Shown piece after piece: positions 18,000 to 26,324 of a stretch of DNA of 64,000 nt. Under the pieces are notes generated by a model. It had not been told where the DNA came from. It saw only the letters and a list, made by a program, of their open reading frames with translations, and did not search any database. The first letter of the stretch is position 1; each line of letters opens with the position of its first letter. A program made the translations under genes and the position numbers. The stretch covers positions 82,954-146,953 of the IMG/VR virus record IMGVR_UViG_3300036791_001056; one strand, written 5' to 3'. Origin of the DNA: a virus.

Positions 18000-18665
18000 C
18001 TACTCACCCTTTGGAGTGGAGTTTCGCGCTGCTCCACCTTCACGCGCCACACTCATCAATGTTGAGTAACGGCCCACGCCAGCACGCAGCGCTTGCTGAT
18101 ACCGCTTACGCTCAGCAGGCGTTAGCGCGGCGATCTCTGCCTGCTGCCGTGCGTATTCATCACGACCAGCGGTGCGCTCCGGCGCCACCTCACCTAGTGT
18201 GCTGATGCCAATGCCTAGCGCACGCTTATGCCCCTTGCCCTCATCTCGTGCACGGAAGTACGCCTCACGTCCCGCTGGCTGCAGACTGCGCACCTCATCC
18301 GAGTTGACTTGATCAGCAGCTCGCGGACTGTCGCGCCACGTGCGCTTATTAGTACCGTGGGGAGGGTTGGTCACCTTAGCCATCGCTGAGCTGTGCGGGA
18401 TGTTTGCGTCGCGCAGCCGGTTATACCGCTTGCGCTGCTGGGGAGTGAGCGCATCAACTTCACTCTCACCCAAGCCAGCTCCCACGTGGACCCACTCACC
18501 GTGAGGCCCGCGCGGCTCAGCCGGGTTGAACCGCTTCACAGCATCAGGCTCAGCCGCCGCCTTGAAAACCAGCGCCGGATCGAAGATGCGCAGCGCCAGG
18601 TGCGCGCGGATCTCGTTCCGCCGCCGCTCCAGCTCAGCGCTATACTCAAACTCGTCACTCAGCAT
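18000..18665 (-). CDS. Modular virion-type protein with three copies of an LTP-R-Y-R-G-H repeat
   Basis: The product has 221 residues from ATG 18665, which overlaps the end of the 18655 gene by 11 bases. After a charged N terminus it has the boundary motif RFNPAEPRGPHGEW (about 50-63). Three repeats of about 35-45 residues follow: LTPQQRKRYNRLRDANIPHSSAM, LQPAGREAYFRARDEGKGH and LTPAERKRYQQALRAGVGRYSTLM (segments at about 75, 135 and 195). The same repeat occurs once near the C terminus of the 18655 product. It lies immediately upstream of the portal gene. The function is unknown. The TAG stop is followed by an open, coding-like stretch (see 17880-17999). Confidence 0.65.
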   Translation of the reverse strand: MLSDEFEYSAELERRRNEIRAHLALRIFDPALVFKAAAEPDAVKRFNPAEPRGPHGEWVHVGAGLGESEVDALTPQQRKRYNRLRDANIPHSSAMAKVTNPPHGTNKRTWRDSPRAADQVNSDEVRSLQPAGREAYFRARDEGKGHKRALGIGISTLGEVAPERTAGRDEYARQQAEIAALTPAERKRYQQALRAGVGRYSTLMSVAREGGAARNSTPKGE

Positions 18666-21066
18666 CCGCGTCTCCTGACTTGTACGCCGTAGGATAACCG
18701 CGCGACTCACCAACGCCTGCGCTGGCCTGCCCCCGGAGGTACCCGCTCTTCGCCTGCCACATCGCCGAGTCGTGCCCGAAGCCCGCGCCGCGCGCCGCAT
18801 CATAGTCAGCGCGCTGCTCGGCAGTGAGCGCGGCGCGCTCCTGCTCAGCCGGGCTCAGCGTTGGTGCAACGGCGCTGCCCGGCGCCGGTGCCGGTGTGGG
18901 TTCAGGCGCATGACTAGGCACCGTTGGCGCGGCAGGCGCTTCTCCACGAGGAGCAGTACGCGGTCCTGACCCGTCGTGCCGGACGTCCAGGGCCTTCAGC
19001 AACCCGTTCTCGCCAGTGATTCGCTGATATGGAATCCCCTTGGCGTCGAGCGCCTGCGCGTACTGCTCCACGCGCTCAGCGTTACGCTCGTCTGAGGTAT
19101 TCCGCGCCATGATGCTGCTGCCGTTGTAGTGGCTAACCGAGACACCGTGCTCACCGCCGCTGACCTCGTAACCGGCGTAGTAAGTACGCCAGCCCCTGAC
19201 CATCTGGCTGCCGGTGGACGTAACCGGCTTGTGGCCCGCCGCGGTGAGCGCAGCACGCACCCGGCGTGCGTTCACGTCGCCCGCGATCAGGCGCTTGGCC
19301 TGCTCGACGTTGGCAGCGTGCCGCTCGGCCGGCGCCTTATCACGCACGCCGGCTTCACCACTCGCGGTCAATTCGATGGTGCGGTTTCCGAGACTGAGCT
19401 TACCGTACCCGCCGCCGAGGTCTTGCCGAGTGTCCACCATTCCCAAGAACTTACCCTTGGCATCCGTGATGTGACTGGCGAGCACTTGATACGGTCGCAC
19501 CTTGGCACCGTACTTAGCCTGCTGCTTGGTCGGGTACTGGTGCCGCGTCAGCTCGCTCGGTTCACTGTGCCGCAGATCAGCCGGGCTGATGAGTACCTGC
19601 TTCACCTTGGGCGCCTTCGGCGGCTTAAGCTTACCACCGCTCGGCGGCGTAGGAGCGTGGCTTGGCTCGGGCAGCGGTGCTCCTGGTGGAGCAGGAGCGT
19701 GTGGCGCAGCTGCCGCCAGATCCTGTGGCGCAGGAGCTGCAGCCGCTTGATTGCGCCTGAACAGCTCGGCAATCTCAGGATCAGCCGCACGCCGCCGCCA
19801 GACATTTCGCGTCGGCTCATTCAGGTCACTCCAGGCACGCGTAGGTTCTGGTCGGCCAATGCCGCTCTGAGCCCGGGTGCGCATCGTGGACTCATACATG
19901 TCTCGCGCGATTTGCTCATTCACACTACCAGTATCTGGCACCTTGTCCGGCACCGGCACGCCGCCCGCGAGCTCCGTCGCGATGCCCTTGGCGGTCTCAC
20001 CCGCCGCGGTACCCACGTTCGTGCGGGTCGTGGCGCGGTCGATGTGCGTGATGGCGGCGTCAAGGTGCGTCTTAGCATCCTCAAGCCGGCCTTCCTCAAC
20101 GGCCTGGCCCGCCTTGCGGAAGTCGCGCCCCGCGGTCATGTACCGCGAGTTGGCGCTGCCCTGCGCGCGGCTGGCCGCGGTCTCGCGGTCCATCGTGTCC
20201 GCCAGGTCACTGAGTCCCCGCATCCAGCGGCCGTGCTGGTCACGAGGCTCGGCCGGGTTATACTTCCAGCGCTTCTCGATCATCTCGGCGTCGCCTCCAG
20301 CTCCGTTCCTGGAGTCAACTATATCACTCAGCCCCAGGCGCTGGCTAGCTGCTGCCCAGATCAGCTCCCGGCGCTCATCGAGCGTCGCCTCCAGGACCAG
20401 GCTCTTGCTGACTTTTGGGACCGGAGTCACGATGACCTCCGGCACCGCGCTCTTGGCAGCGATGAGCGCCGCCTCCTGCTGGCGCAGCTCCTTGATCCGG
20501 GCCTGGAGCTGCGCGATCTGCGCGTTCACCTGCGCTAGCTGCTTGGCGCGGCTCGGCGTGGACTTGCTCGGCTTCGCTGAGGTGGCGCTGCCCTGCCCAG
20601 TCGCCCGCGTCGCGGTTCCGGTGGCGCCCGCTGCCCCGGCCGGCTTGCCGCCGCCGGTCACGGACGTGCCCCGGCCGGTCGATGCGCCCGCGGTGGCCGC
20701 GACGAGCCGAGCCTTCTGCGCCTCGAGCGACGAGAGCTGGGTGGTCAGCGCGCTGATCTGCGCGCGGATGCCGCGCAGCTGCTGCAGCTTAGGTGAGCCC
20801 GGCTGCTGCCCACTCCCAGGCGGGCGCTTACCCTGCTTGGGCTGCTTCTGCTTCTTGGACTTCTTGGGCTGCTTCTGCTGTGCGGGTGGCTGCTGGCCAC
20901 CACCCGCCGGTGCGAACTGCCCGCCGGTCGCTGCTCCGGCGGGCTGGTGGTACGGGTCAGCCTTGGTGATGACGTCGGGCACCGGCGGAAGTCCCCAGCT
21001 CGCGACCGCCGCCTCGCGGATGCGCTGCCGCTCGGCCGCGATCGTGCTGAACAGGCTAGCCGTCAC
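18655..21066 (-). CDS. Large modular head-cluster protein with coiled coil and boundary motifs
   Basis: The product has 803 residues. The GTG start at 21066 is chosen because GAGGAGG lies 6 bases upstream and it overlaps the preceding stop. An HQPAGAATGGQF motif (about 40-52) precedes a Gln/Lys/Pro-rich linker, a long coiled coil (about 95-205, LQQLRGIRAQISALTTQLSS), the boundary motif KYNPAEPRDQHGRWM (about 265-280), and a helical region. A proline-rich spacer then leads to a mixed domain (GKFLGMVDTRQDLGGGYGKL) with no recognised family. The C terminus carries one LT..R.DY..ARGAGFGHDSAM repeat shared with the 18000 product. It is a virion or pre-head component by position only. Confidence 0.65.
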   Translation of the reverse strand: MTASLFSTIAAERQRIREAAVASWGLPPVPDVITKADPYHQPAGAATGGQFAPAGGGQQPPAQQKQPKKSKKQKQPKQGKRPPGSGQQPGSPKLQQLRGIRAQISALTTQLSSLEAQKARLVAATAGASTGRGTSVTGGGKPAGAAGATGTATRATGQGSATSAKPSKSTPSRAKQLAQVNAQIAQLQARIKELRQQEAALIAAKSAVPEVIVTPVPKVSKSLVLEATLDERRELIWAAASQRLGLSDIVDSRNGAGGDAEMIEKRWKYNPAEPRDQHGRWMRGLSDLADTMDRETAASRAQGSANSRYMTAGRDFRKAGQAVEEGRLEDAKTHLDAAITHIDRATTRTNVGTAAGETAKGIATELAGGVPVPDKVPDTGSVNEQIARDMYESTMRTRAQSGIGRPEPTRAWSDLNEPTRNVWRRRAADPEIAELFRRNQAAAAPAPQDLAAAAPHAPAPPGAPLPEPSHAPTPPSGGKLKPPKAPKVKQVLISPADLRHSEPSELTRHQYPTKQQAKYGAKVRPYQVLASHITDAKGKFLGMVDTRQDLGGGYGKLSLGNRTIELTASGEAGVRDKAPAERHAANVEQAKRLIAGDVNARRVRAALTAAGHKPVTSTGSQMVRGWRTYYAGYEVSGGEHGVSVSHYNGSSIMARNTSDERNAERVEQYAQALDAKGIPYQRITGENGLLKALDVRHDGSGPRTAPRGEAPAAPTVPSHAPEPTPAPAPGSAVAPTLSPAEQERAALTAEQRADYDAARGAGFGHDSAMWQAKSGYLRGQASAGVGESRGYPTAYKSGDADAE

Positions 21067-21322
21067 CGGCGTCCTCCTCGTCAAGGTCGTTCTCGTAAGC
21101 CTCTTCCGGCCACGTGATGTCGGCCTCGTCCCAGTCACCGTCGGGCCAGTACTCAGCCTCTATAATAGAGCCGTCCGGGTGCCACGCGACGCGCTTGACC
21201 CGGCGGCAGGCGCGCAGGTGGATCCCGCCGCAGTGCAGGCACGGGCGCTGCCGGCCCTCTGCCTTGCCCTCGAAGATCAGCCGCGCCGCCGCCCGCTCGT
21301 CGGGCGTGAGCCTGTCTGCCAC
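21056..21322 (-). CDS. Small zinc-finger protein of the packaging/portal module
   Basis: The product has 88 residues with CLHCGG...ACRR near residue 28 and a very acidic C terminus (YENDLDEEDAGDG). Short CxxCGG proteins of this kind commonly sit between terminase and portal genes in actinophages; the role is unknown. The GTG start at 21322 follows AGGAG by seven bases. The gene is divergent from the 21398 gene and shares its intergenic promoter region. Confidence 0.7.
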   Translation of the reverse strand: MADRLTPDERAAARLIFEGKAEGRQRPCLHCGGIHLRACRRVKRVAWHPDGSIIEAEYWPDGDWDEADITWPEEAYENDLDEEDAGDG

Positions 21323-21336
21323 TCTAACGCTCCTGG

Positions 21337-21365
21337 TTTACATCAGCCGGCCGGTGTGATATGAT
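21337..21365 (+). promoter_or_regulatory. Promoter, TTTACA-17-TATGAT, extended -10
   Basis: A -35 TTTACA (21337-21342), a 17-bp spacer ending in TGTGA and a -10 TATGAT (21360-21365) precede the 21398 gene. It is one of a family of near-identical plus-strand promoters (see 24071, 29611, 32368, 32824, 35182, 35977). Confidence 0.85.
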
Positions 21366-21397
21366 CTATACAGGAACGGAGCAGGTGGAGGAACCAG

Positions 21398-22249
21398 ATG
21401 CAGTCGTACTCAGCACTCAACCGCGTGAATCAGTGCCGATGCAGCCACACGTGGGGTGACCATTACCGCCACAACGGCGCCAACGGGTGCTACGGCAGCA
21501 CGTCAGGCCTCAAGTGCCCGTGCAGCCGGTGGCGCGGGCAGCTCACGACCCTCAAGAAGATCAGCACCACCGAGTACCGCAACCGGCTGACCTCTGTGTC
21601 GCACCGGCCGAGCATCATGTGCTGGGAGGCGGTATTCGAGACGTTCGGTGTCTCTTACATCCCGGAACCAGGCAAGGGCAAGCACGCTGGTGAGATCGCC
21701 CACGCCCTCACCACGCAAGGCTACCTGGTGCAGCGCAACTGGCTCCGGGACGTCATGCCCGCCGTCACCCAAGACAGCGCGTACACGCTGGCGCACTTCA
21801 CGGCCACGCACCTGGCGGGTGACTGGCTGGTGTTCACCGCGAGTCACGTGATCGCGCTGCGGGACGGGTTCATCACTGACACCGTAGGCGCCAGTAAAAC
21901 GGTCGCGCGCCGCATCGAATCGGTGTACTCGGTGATCCGCGTTGACAAGCCACGCCAAGGCAACCCGTACTGCGCCGTGATCAAGTGGCTGGAGTCGAAT
22001 GAGGGTACCACCTGGTCACATCACACGCACCGGTACATTGAGCACGCTGCCCGAGGGCTCGGTGGCACGATGCTGGCGTCGTTGAAGGTTGAGATTCACG
22101 AGGACGGGAGCCTGGGAGACACGGGCCTGCGCATGCACTGGGAGACGAGCCAGATCAGCCCGATCATGAAGTGTGACTGTGCTGACGTGGCGGTGTTCGG
22201 GCACTGGCCCCACTGCCGGCTGAGTGAGACCAAGAAGGTGACCACGTGA
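21398..22249 (+). CDS. Possible papain-like cysteine-peptidase-fold protein with N-terminal zinc motif
   Basis: The product has 283 residues. The N terminus has CRCSHTWGDHYRHNG and KCPCSRW, probably a zinc site. Residues about 70-175 have a Cys-His order reminiscent of papain-like folds: CWEAVFETFG, then AGDWLVFTASHVIALRDG and a following Asp (ITDT). The catalytic assignment is an inference from that order. The C terminus has a further CDCAD...CRLS. ATG follows GGTGGAGG and the leader is about 25 bases. It is the first gene of the 21398-26092 plus-strand cassette. Confidence 0.55.
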   Translation: MQSYSALNRVNQCRCSHTWGDHYRHNGANGCYGSTSGLKCPCSRWRGQLTTLKKISTTEYRNRLTSVSHRPSIMCWEAVFETFGVSYIPEPGKGKHAGEIAHALTTQGYLVQRNWLRDVMPAVTQDSAYTLAHFTATHLAGDWLVFTASHVIALRDGFITDTVGASKTVARRIESVYSVIRVDKPRQGNPYCAVIKWLESNEGTTWSHHTHRYIEHAARGLGGTMLASLKVEIHEDGSLGDTGLRMHWETSQISPIMKCDCADVAVFGHWPHCRLSETKKVTT

Positions 22250-22731
22250 GCACTGAGGATTCTCTCCGCGCGTGGGCCGCGCGCTGCGCAGCCTCACCGT
22301 TCATCTCACCCGCGGAGCGCGCCGCCTGGCTCGTAATCGCCGAGCGCGGCGCTGAGTGGCCCGTCGCGCGTCATCCTGACGGCCGGCCCCGGCGCGGTGG
22401 GCCCCTGATGATGCAGAAGCTCTGCTTCCGGAACGCCGCGCTGACCGCGTTCGGCTGCACCGCGTTCGACCCGGCCGGTGCGCACTACGCCGAGGGATTC
22501 GCGCAGGGCACCGCCGGGCTGTGGTTCCATCACGCCTGGGTAGTCAGCTCGGCAGGTGAGGTGATCGAGCGGACGTGGGAGACGCCCGGTGACCGGTACG
22601 TCGGCGTGATCCTCACCCGGCGCGAGTTCACCCACGGCTGGGGCGGCTGCCAGCTCAGCACGTGGCCGATCGGCATCTCACTGGCGCCCGTCAGCGCAGA
22701 GGGAGAGACTCATGACGCACATGGCAGCTGA
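22246..22731 (+). CDS. Unknown protein with CFRNA and HHAWV blocks
   Basis: The product has 161 residues. KLCFRNAALTAF and LWFHHAWVVSSAGEVIE, followed by TWETPGDRYVGV, form a Cys-His-Asp/Thr order found in small phage and bacterial proteins that may share a papain-like fold. I know no assigned function. GTG 22246 overlaps the previous stop by four bases. Confidence 0.6.
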   Translation: MSTEDSLRAWAARCAASPFISPAERAAWLVIAERGAEWPVARHPDGRPRRGGPLMMQKLCFRNAALTAFGCTAFDPAGAHYAEGFAQGTAGLWFHHAWVVSSAGEVIERTWETPGDRYVGVILTRREFTHGWGGCQLSTWPIGISLAPVSAEGETHDAHGS

Positions 22732-23776
22732 GGTCATCGCGCAGCACGCGCAGCTGGTCGATGACTGGCGGCACCCGCGCCTCACGCTGACGCGGTACAT
22801 CGAGGCGTTCGCGGAGGACGCGCGGCGCAGGCGCGGCTCAAGCATCGTTAACACCATGTTCTACCCGCTGTTCAGCGACCCGGCGCGCGACTTCGAGCGC
22901 TGGGTCCGGCTGGTCGGGAAGGACCTGTTCAGCGCGTGCACCTTCCAAGTCACGACCGAGATGTGCCGCGCAGTCACAGCTATCTACCAGAAGAGCACCG
23001 AGAAGACCACGCGCATCAGCGTGGCCGAGCTGCCCACCGTGGGTGATGACCTGCCAGCTGAGAGCGGGTTCGCCTGGCTGGATGAGCCGCCCGCTATGAT
23101 CGACCGCCGGGGCAAGGTCACCCGTGATCGCGCCGTCAGCTGGTGCGTGACCGCGGTCCCGAACACCATCAACGGTGACACGTGCACCGGGCTGCGCGTC
23201 ATTCTCTGGGCTGACATCACCGTGGATGATGATTACACCGCTGAGTGGCGCCCAGGCATCAAGAACCGGTCAGAGCGTGAGATCGGCCGGCTGCAGCTCC
23301 AGCACTGCTACGCGCTGCCCCTGGACACGGACTTGACGTGGAGCAGCGATCACGTGCCCACAGCCGACAACAGCATCGCCTGGCTGCACGCGATGTTCAT
23401 GCTCCTCGGCACGGAGATCCCGGCGACTCACCGCGCGATCATCCCGGCATCTGTCCAGGGCAGCGTTAAGAGGCGCGTCAAGCATCCTGCTGTCACTGTC
23501 GTGACCCTGCGGCGGGTCGCAGCACGTCCTGATGACCCGGGCACTGAACATCATCGTGAGGTTGACTGGCGGTACCGTTGGGTGGTCCAGGGCCATCACC
23601 GGCACATCGAGTCATATGAGGGCCAGAGTCATCACGCGACTCCCACGCTCAGTGACCGGGGAACCTGCGCTGTCTGCCAGGCGCGCATCACGTGGATCCG
23701 CCCGCACATCAAGGGTGCGGATGATCTACCCATGAAGCCGAGCTCCGGGCACGTGGTGTACCGGCTGAGGAGGTAA
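22712..23776 (+). CDS. Conserved phage protein of unknown function
   Basis: The product has 354 residues. The C-terminal third (about 250-354) has a recognisable actinophage pattern: VTVVTLRRVA, HREVDWRYRWVVQGHHRHI, a CAVC pair, TWIRPHIKGADDLPMK and VVYRLRR. This block is common next to DNA-metabolism and unknown genes in actinophages. The N-terminal part is helical and unassigned. It overlaps the previous gene by 20 bases and the next by one (TAATG). Confidence 0.65.
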   Translation: MTHMAAEVIAQHAQLVDDWRHPRLTLTRYIEAFAEDARRRRGSSIVNTMFYPLFSDPARDFERWVRLVGKDLFSACTFQVTTEMCRAVTAIYQKSTEKTTRISVAELPTVGDDLPAESGFAWLDEPPAMIDRRGKVTRDRAVSWCVTAVPNTINGDTCTGLRVILWADITVDDDYTAEWRPGIKNRSEREIGRLQLQHCYALPLDTDLTWSSDHVPTADNSIAWLHAMFMLLGTEIPATHRAIIPASVQGSVKRRVKHPAVTVVTLRRVAARPDDPGTEHHREVDWRYRWVVQGHHRHIESYEGQSHHATPTLSDRGTCAVCQARITWIRPHIKGADDLPMKPSSGHVVYRLRR

Positions 23777-24063
23777 TGATCGTGACGTATTACGCTGTGC
23801 TGCCTGAGCTGTTCCCGGCGTGGGCTTGGGTAACTGAGGAAGACGCGCTGGGCATCACCGCGGTACTGGTGAGCAATGAGGTGCTGACCGCTGACGGGCA
23901 CCAGACGCGAGCGGGATCATCATTCGCGGTGGTAGCCGGGATAGTCATGGCGCCCGCTCCCAACATGCGCCGGCTGTACGTGTCAGCTGCGTCACTCAGC
24001 CGGATCACGGCTGCCGCGCGCTGGCCGCACGTCCAGTGGCACCATGCCCACTCGCCGCACTGA
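23776..24063 (+). CDS. Unknown 95-residue protein
   Basis: Hydrophobic beta-like N terminus (MIVTYYAVLPELFPAWAWV) and a C terminus with WPHVQWHHAHSPH, which could bind metal. No family is recognised. ATG shares one base with the previous stop and follows GAGGAGG, so it is coupled to the 22712 gene. Confidence 0.6.
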   Translation: MIVTYYAVLPELFPAWAWVTEEDALGITAVLVSNEVLTADGHQTRAGSSFAVVAGIVMAPAPNMRRLYVSAASLSRITAAARWPHVQWHHAHSPH

Positions 24064-24070
24064 GCACCCG

Positions 24071-24099
24071 TTTACATTGTCTACCGCGTGTGGTATGAT
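24071..24099 (+). promoter_or_regulatory. Promoter, TTTACA-17-TATGAT, giving a leaderless mRNA
   Basis: TTTACA (24071-24076), a 17-bp spacer ending GTGTGG and TATGAT (24094-24099). The ATG at 24107 is 7 bases downstream, so the predicted transcript starts at or next to the start codon. Confidence 0.8.
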
Positions 24100-24106
24100 C
24101 TAGACC

Positions 24107-24361
24107 ATGAGGATGAACCAGCGGGCAGCGGTGCTCGCGGACATCACCGGGGCAGCGGGCTGGTACCGGTACGTCCTGACGTTCTACGCCCGCGAGCTGT
24201 GGCGCAGCCTACCGGGGCCGTGGTACGTGAAGATCGCGCTGATCATCGCGTGCCAGCTGATCCCGGGACCGGGCGACGAGATCGCGCTCATCGCGCTCGC
24301 CGCGTGGGCGCGCCGCAGGAAGAGCCGGAAGGAGCGTGATGCGCGTGCTGAACGTCAGTGA
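24107..24361 (+). CDS. Small membrane protein
   Basis: The product has 84 residues with one strong membrane segment (about 40-68, WYVKIALIIACQLIPG then EIALIALAAW) and a basic C-terminal tail (ARRRKSRKERDARAE). No family is recognised. The ATG at 24107 has no Shine-Dalgarno sequence and sits directly after the promoter; an alternative ATG is at 24113. It overlaps the HTH gene at 24339. Confidence 0.6.
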   Translation: MRMNQRAAVLADITGAAGWYRYVLTFYARELWRSLPGPWYVKIALIIACQLIPGPGDEIALIALAAWARRRKSRKERDARAERQ

Positions 24362-24680
24362 TGAGGTGGCGCTCACGATCATCCGGGAGCGGTCGCACCT
24401 GCTGATCACCCCGGCCGAGCTGGCGCGGCGCACCGGTCGCACCCGGGGCGCGATCAGCAACTGGCAGAACCGCCGGCCGGACTTCACCGAGCTCACCGTG
24501 GCCGCCAACCTGACGAGCACCACGATCTACTGGTGGCCCGCCGTCCGGGAGTGGCTCACAGCTCAGCGCATTCCGTTCGGAGAGCCGTGCGAGCGCACCG
24601 GCCGGCACTGCTTGAGCTGCGGCTCGGGCATTCAGCTCGGCGAGCTCATCGAGCGCATCGAGCGCATCGAGCGCATCTAG
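24339..24680 (+). CDS. Helix-turn-helix DNA-binding protein
   Basis: The product has 113 residues. ITPAELARRTGRTRGAISNWQ (about 21-41) is a clear helix-turn-helix, followed by a WWPAVREWL stretch as in excisionase/AlpA-like regulators. A CLSCGSG pair follows. The C terminus is a tandem 9-base repeat encoding ELIERIERIERI, likely helical. ATG 24339 is preceded by GGAG at 5 bases. The likely role is a phage regulator or excisionase-like protein. Confidence 0.65.
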   Translation: MRVLNVSDEVALTIIRERSHLLITPAELARRTGRTRGAISNWQNRRPDFTELTVAANLTSTTIYWWPAVREWLTAQRIPFGEPCERTGRHCLSCGSGIQLGELIERIERIERI

Positions 24681-24812
24681 CTCACGCGGCCGCCTAAGCG
24701 CGGCCAGCACCGGTTCCGGCACTTCCAGCAGGAGGACTGCCAGGCAGCGCTGCGGGCGCTCGGCCGGAACACTACGTTCACGGGAGTTTTCGAGGCGGCG
24801 GGAGGCGCATGA
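24681..24812 (+). other. Coding-like extension after the TAG of the HTH gene
   Basis: In the same frame as the HTH gene, the codons after TAG read PPKRGQHRFRHFQQEDCQAA and on to a TGA at 24810-24812 that overlaps the next ATG (ATGATG). The overlap suggests real translation, but no standard start codon is available in the frame. It could be amber readthrough, a frameshifted start, or chance. Confidence 0.3.
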
Positions 24813-24988
24813 TGAGCAAGATTGAGATCTGGCTGGCCTGGTACCGGTACCGGCGTGACCAGGCGCACTGCTTGTGGCTGCGCGCGACCGGCCGATGCCC
24901 AAGCTGTGGGCAGCGGCGAGGGCAGCATAAGTTCGGCTGTGTGCGCCGCTCCGGGCGCGGCGCGCAGCTCTTCGTGAACGGGATCTGA
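24809..24988 (+). CDS. 59-residue zinc-ribbon-like protein
   Basis: Reading from ATG 24809 gives MMSKIEIWLAWYRYRR and then CPSCGQRRGQHKFGC, a probable zinc-binding pair. GGGAGG precedes the start by about 3-4 bases. The stop lies one base before the 24990 ATG, so it is part of the operon. The family is unknown. Confidence 0.6.
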   Translation: MMSKIEIWLAWYRYRRDQAHCLWLRATGRCPSCGQRRGQHKFGCVRRSGRGAQLFVNGI

Positions 24989-24989
24989 G

Positions 24990-25424
24990 ATGCTGCGCAT
25001 GGGAGTCACAGGTGCGACAGGCGGCTGCACCCCGTGGCAAGCCGCCCAGCTGCGCAGCCTGCTCATGAGCTTTACCCCGAGCGAGGTGCACCACGGAGAC
25101 TGCATCGGGGTGGACGCACTGAGTCACGCCATTGCCATAGAGCTGCGTGACTGCAGCACCACTGGTAGCCCGCGCGTTCACATCCACCCACCTGAGGACA
25201 GTAAGCAGCGCGCGTTCTGCCAGTATTACGACGTCATGCACCCGCTGCAGCCGTACCTGGTGCGTGACCGTGAGATCGCAGCGTGCGACCTGCTCGTGGC
25301 GGTGCCGCACTCTCGCCAGGAGCAGCTGCGGTCAGGAACGTGGGCCACGGTGCGCTACGCCCGGGGACTTAAGTACCCGCTCATCATCCGCATCAACCCG
25401 GACGAGACCGTCGAGTTCGGCTGA
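24990..25424 (+). CDS. SLOG-superfamily nucleotide-binding protein
   Basis: The product has 144 residues. The Rossmann-like pattern MGVTGATGG, HHGDCIGVDALSH, VHIHPPEDSKQRAF, YLVRDREIAACDLLVAVP and RSGTWATVRYAR matches the SLOG/DprA-like family of phage and bacterial proteins thought to sense or act on nucleotides or NAD-related ligands. ATG 24990 is one base from the preceding stop. The actual ligand cannot be told. In phages a role in nucleotide metabolism or interference with NAD-based defence is possible, but this is only inference. Confidence 0.7.
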   Translation: MLRMGVTGATGGCTPWQAAQLRSLLMSFTPSEVHHGDCIGVDALSHAIAIELRDCSTTGSPRVHIHPPEDSKQRAFCQYYDVMHPLQPYLVRDREIAACDLLVAVPHSRQEQLRSGTWATVRYARGLKYPLIIRINPDETVEFG

Positions 25425-25438
25425 AGAACGGAGTGTTA

Positions 25439-26092
25439 ATGATGTTCAGCGAGAGCGTGACCAGCCGGCTGGTTAACTGGAAGTTCGAGTCTGCTGAGCG
25501 GCTGATGCGCACTGAGCGGGAGCAAGAGCCGGGTAAGTATGAGGGAGATGAGTGGGACACCGTCACAGCGCTCGCGCAGACGCTCGGGAACTCGGGCTGG
25601 TTCTCCGGATCGCTCAGTGACGTCGTTCGCGCAGCGGTGGCGTGGCTGATACAGCAGCCGCTGAACGCACCAGACGATGACTCTTCCGGCAGTGAGGTCG
25701 TGACCGACTTGCTCGCAGCTGATGTCGCGCGGCGCGTTGCCCGCGAGTGCCTGGTCATCGGTGTACCGGACATTGAGCACTGGCCCGTTAACGCCAGTTC
25801 GAACTGTTGCTGTCGCGCTGGCAACAGCGGCATCGTCTGCGGTGCGTTAACTTATCGTGATTATGGAAGTGGTGAGCTGTTCACGGCAACGTGTGAGGCT
25901 GAGCTCAGCGGGCACACGCTCGCTGAGTTGCGCCAGAGCATCATCCGGCACCTGTGCAGCACCTCTCACGTCCGAGATCCATACGTGTCAGGTGGTACGT
26001 TCATGCTGAGCAGCACACCCCGTGACACCTTCAGACAGTCCGAGCCTGATCAGCCGGGCAGTGTGAGTGCACCACCGGCCGCATCATTCTGA
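25439..26092 (+). CDS. Unknown protein, last gene of the plus-strand cassette
   Basis: The product has 217 residues. The N-terminal half is helical and acidic (MRTEREQEPGKYEGDEWD, DVVRAAVAWLIQQ). A CCCRAGNSGIVCGALTYRDY stretch is near residue 125, and the C terminus is low-complexity. HLLAELRQSI-like segments recall HicB-type folds only weakly. GGAG lies 5 bases before ATG 25439; ATG 25442 is an alternative. Confidence 0.55.
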   Translation: MMFSESVTSRLVNWKFESAERLMRTEREQEPGKYEGDEWDTVTALAQTLGNSGWFSGSLSDVVRAAVAWLIQQPLNAPDDDSSGSEVVTDLLAADVARRVARECLVIGVPDIEHWPVNASSNCCCRAGNSGIVCGALTYRDYGSGELFTATCEAELSGHTLAELRQSIIRHLCSTSHVRDPYVSGGTFMLSSTPRDTFRQSEPDQPGSVSAPPAASF

Positions 26093-26324
26093 GCATCTCT
26101 CAGCCAAGCGTAACTTAGTTAAGATGAGTGAAGACAAGCAAAACCGAGATCAGCGACAGCAAAGACAAGTGCAAGCCTAGCTTACTCAGTGATTAGCTAA
26201 GCGCAGCGCAGTTAAGATCGGCGCAGTTAAGATCGATTAAGATCAGCAAAGCAAAGCTCAGCGCGACCAAGCTGAGACCAGCACGGCAGCAGAGCCTGAT
26301 AAAGCGAAGATAAGATCAGCAGAG
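26093..26324. repeat. Noncoding spacer of short AGATCAGC / AAGCTCAGC repeats
   Basis: The interval between convergent genes has no ORF with a start. It is full of degenerate words such as TTAAGATC (four near-copies), GATCAGC, AAGCTCAGCGC (26254-26264) and GCGCAG. Similar text, in the same sense relative to transcription, recurs upstream of several genes further right. Confidence 0.6.

Noticed and set aside
26093-26324. A CRISPR array or tRNA cluster in the repeat-rich spacers
   Set aside because: The words are short and degenerate with no constant repeat-spacer length, and no tRNA T-arm or anticodon arm is seen.
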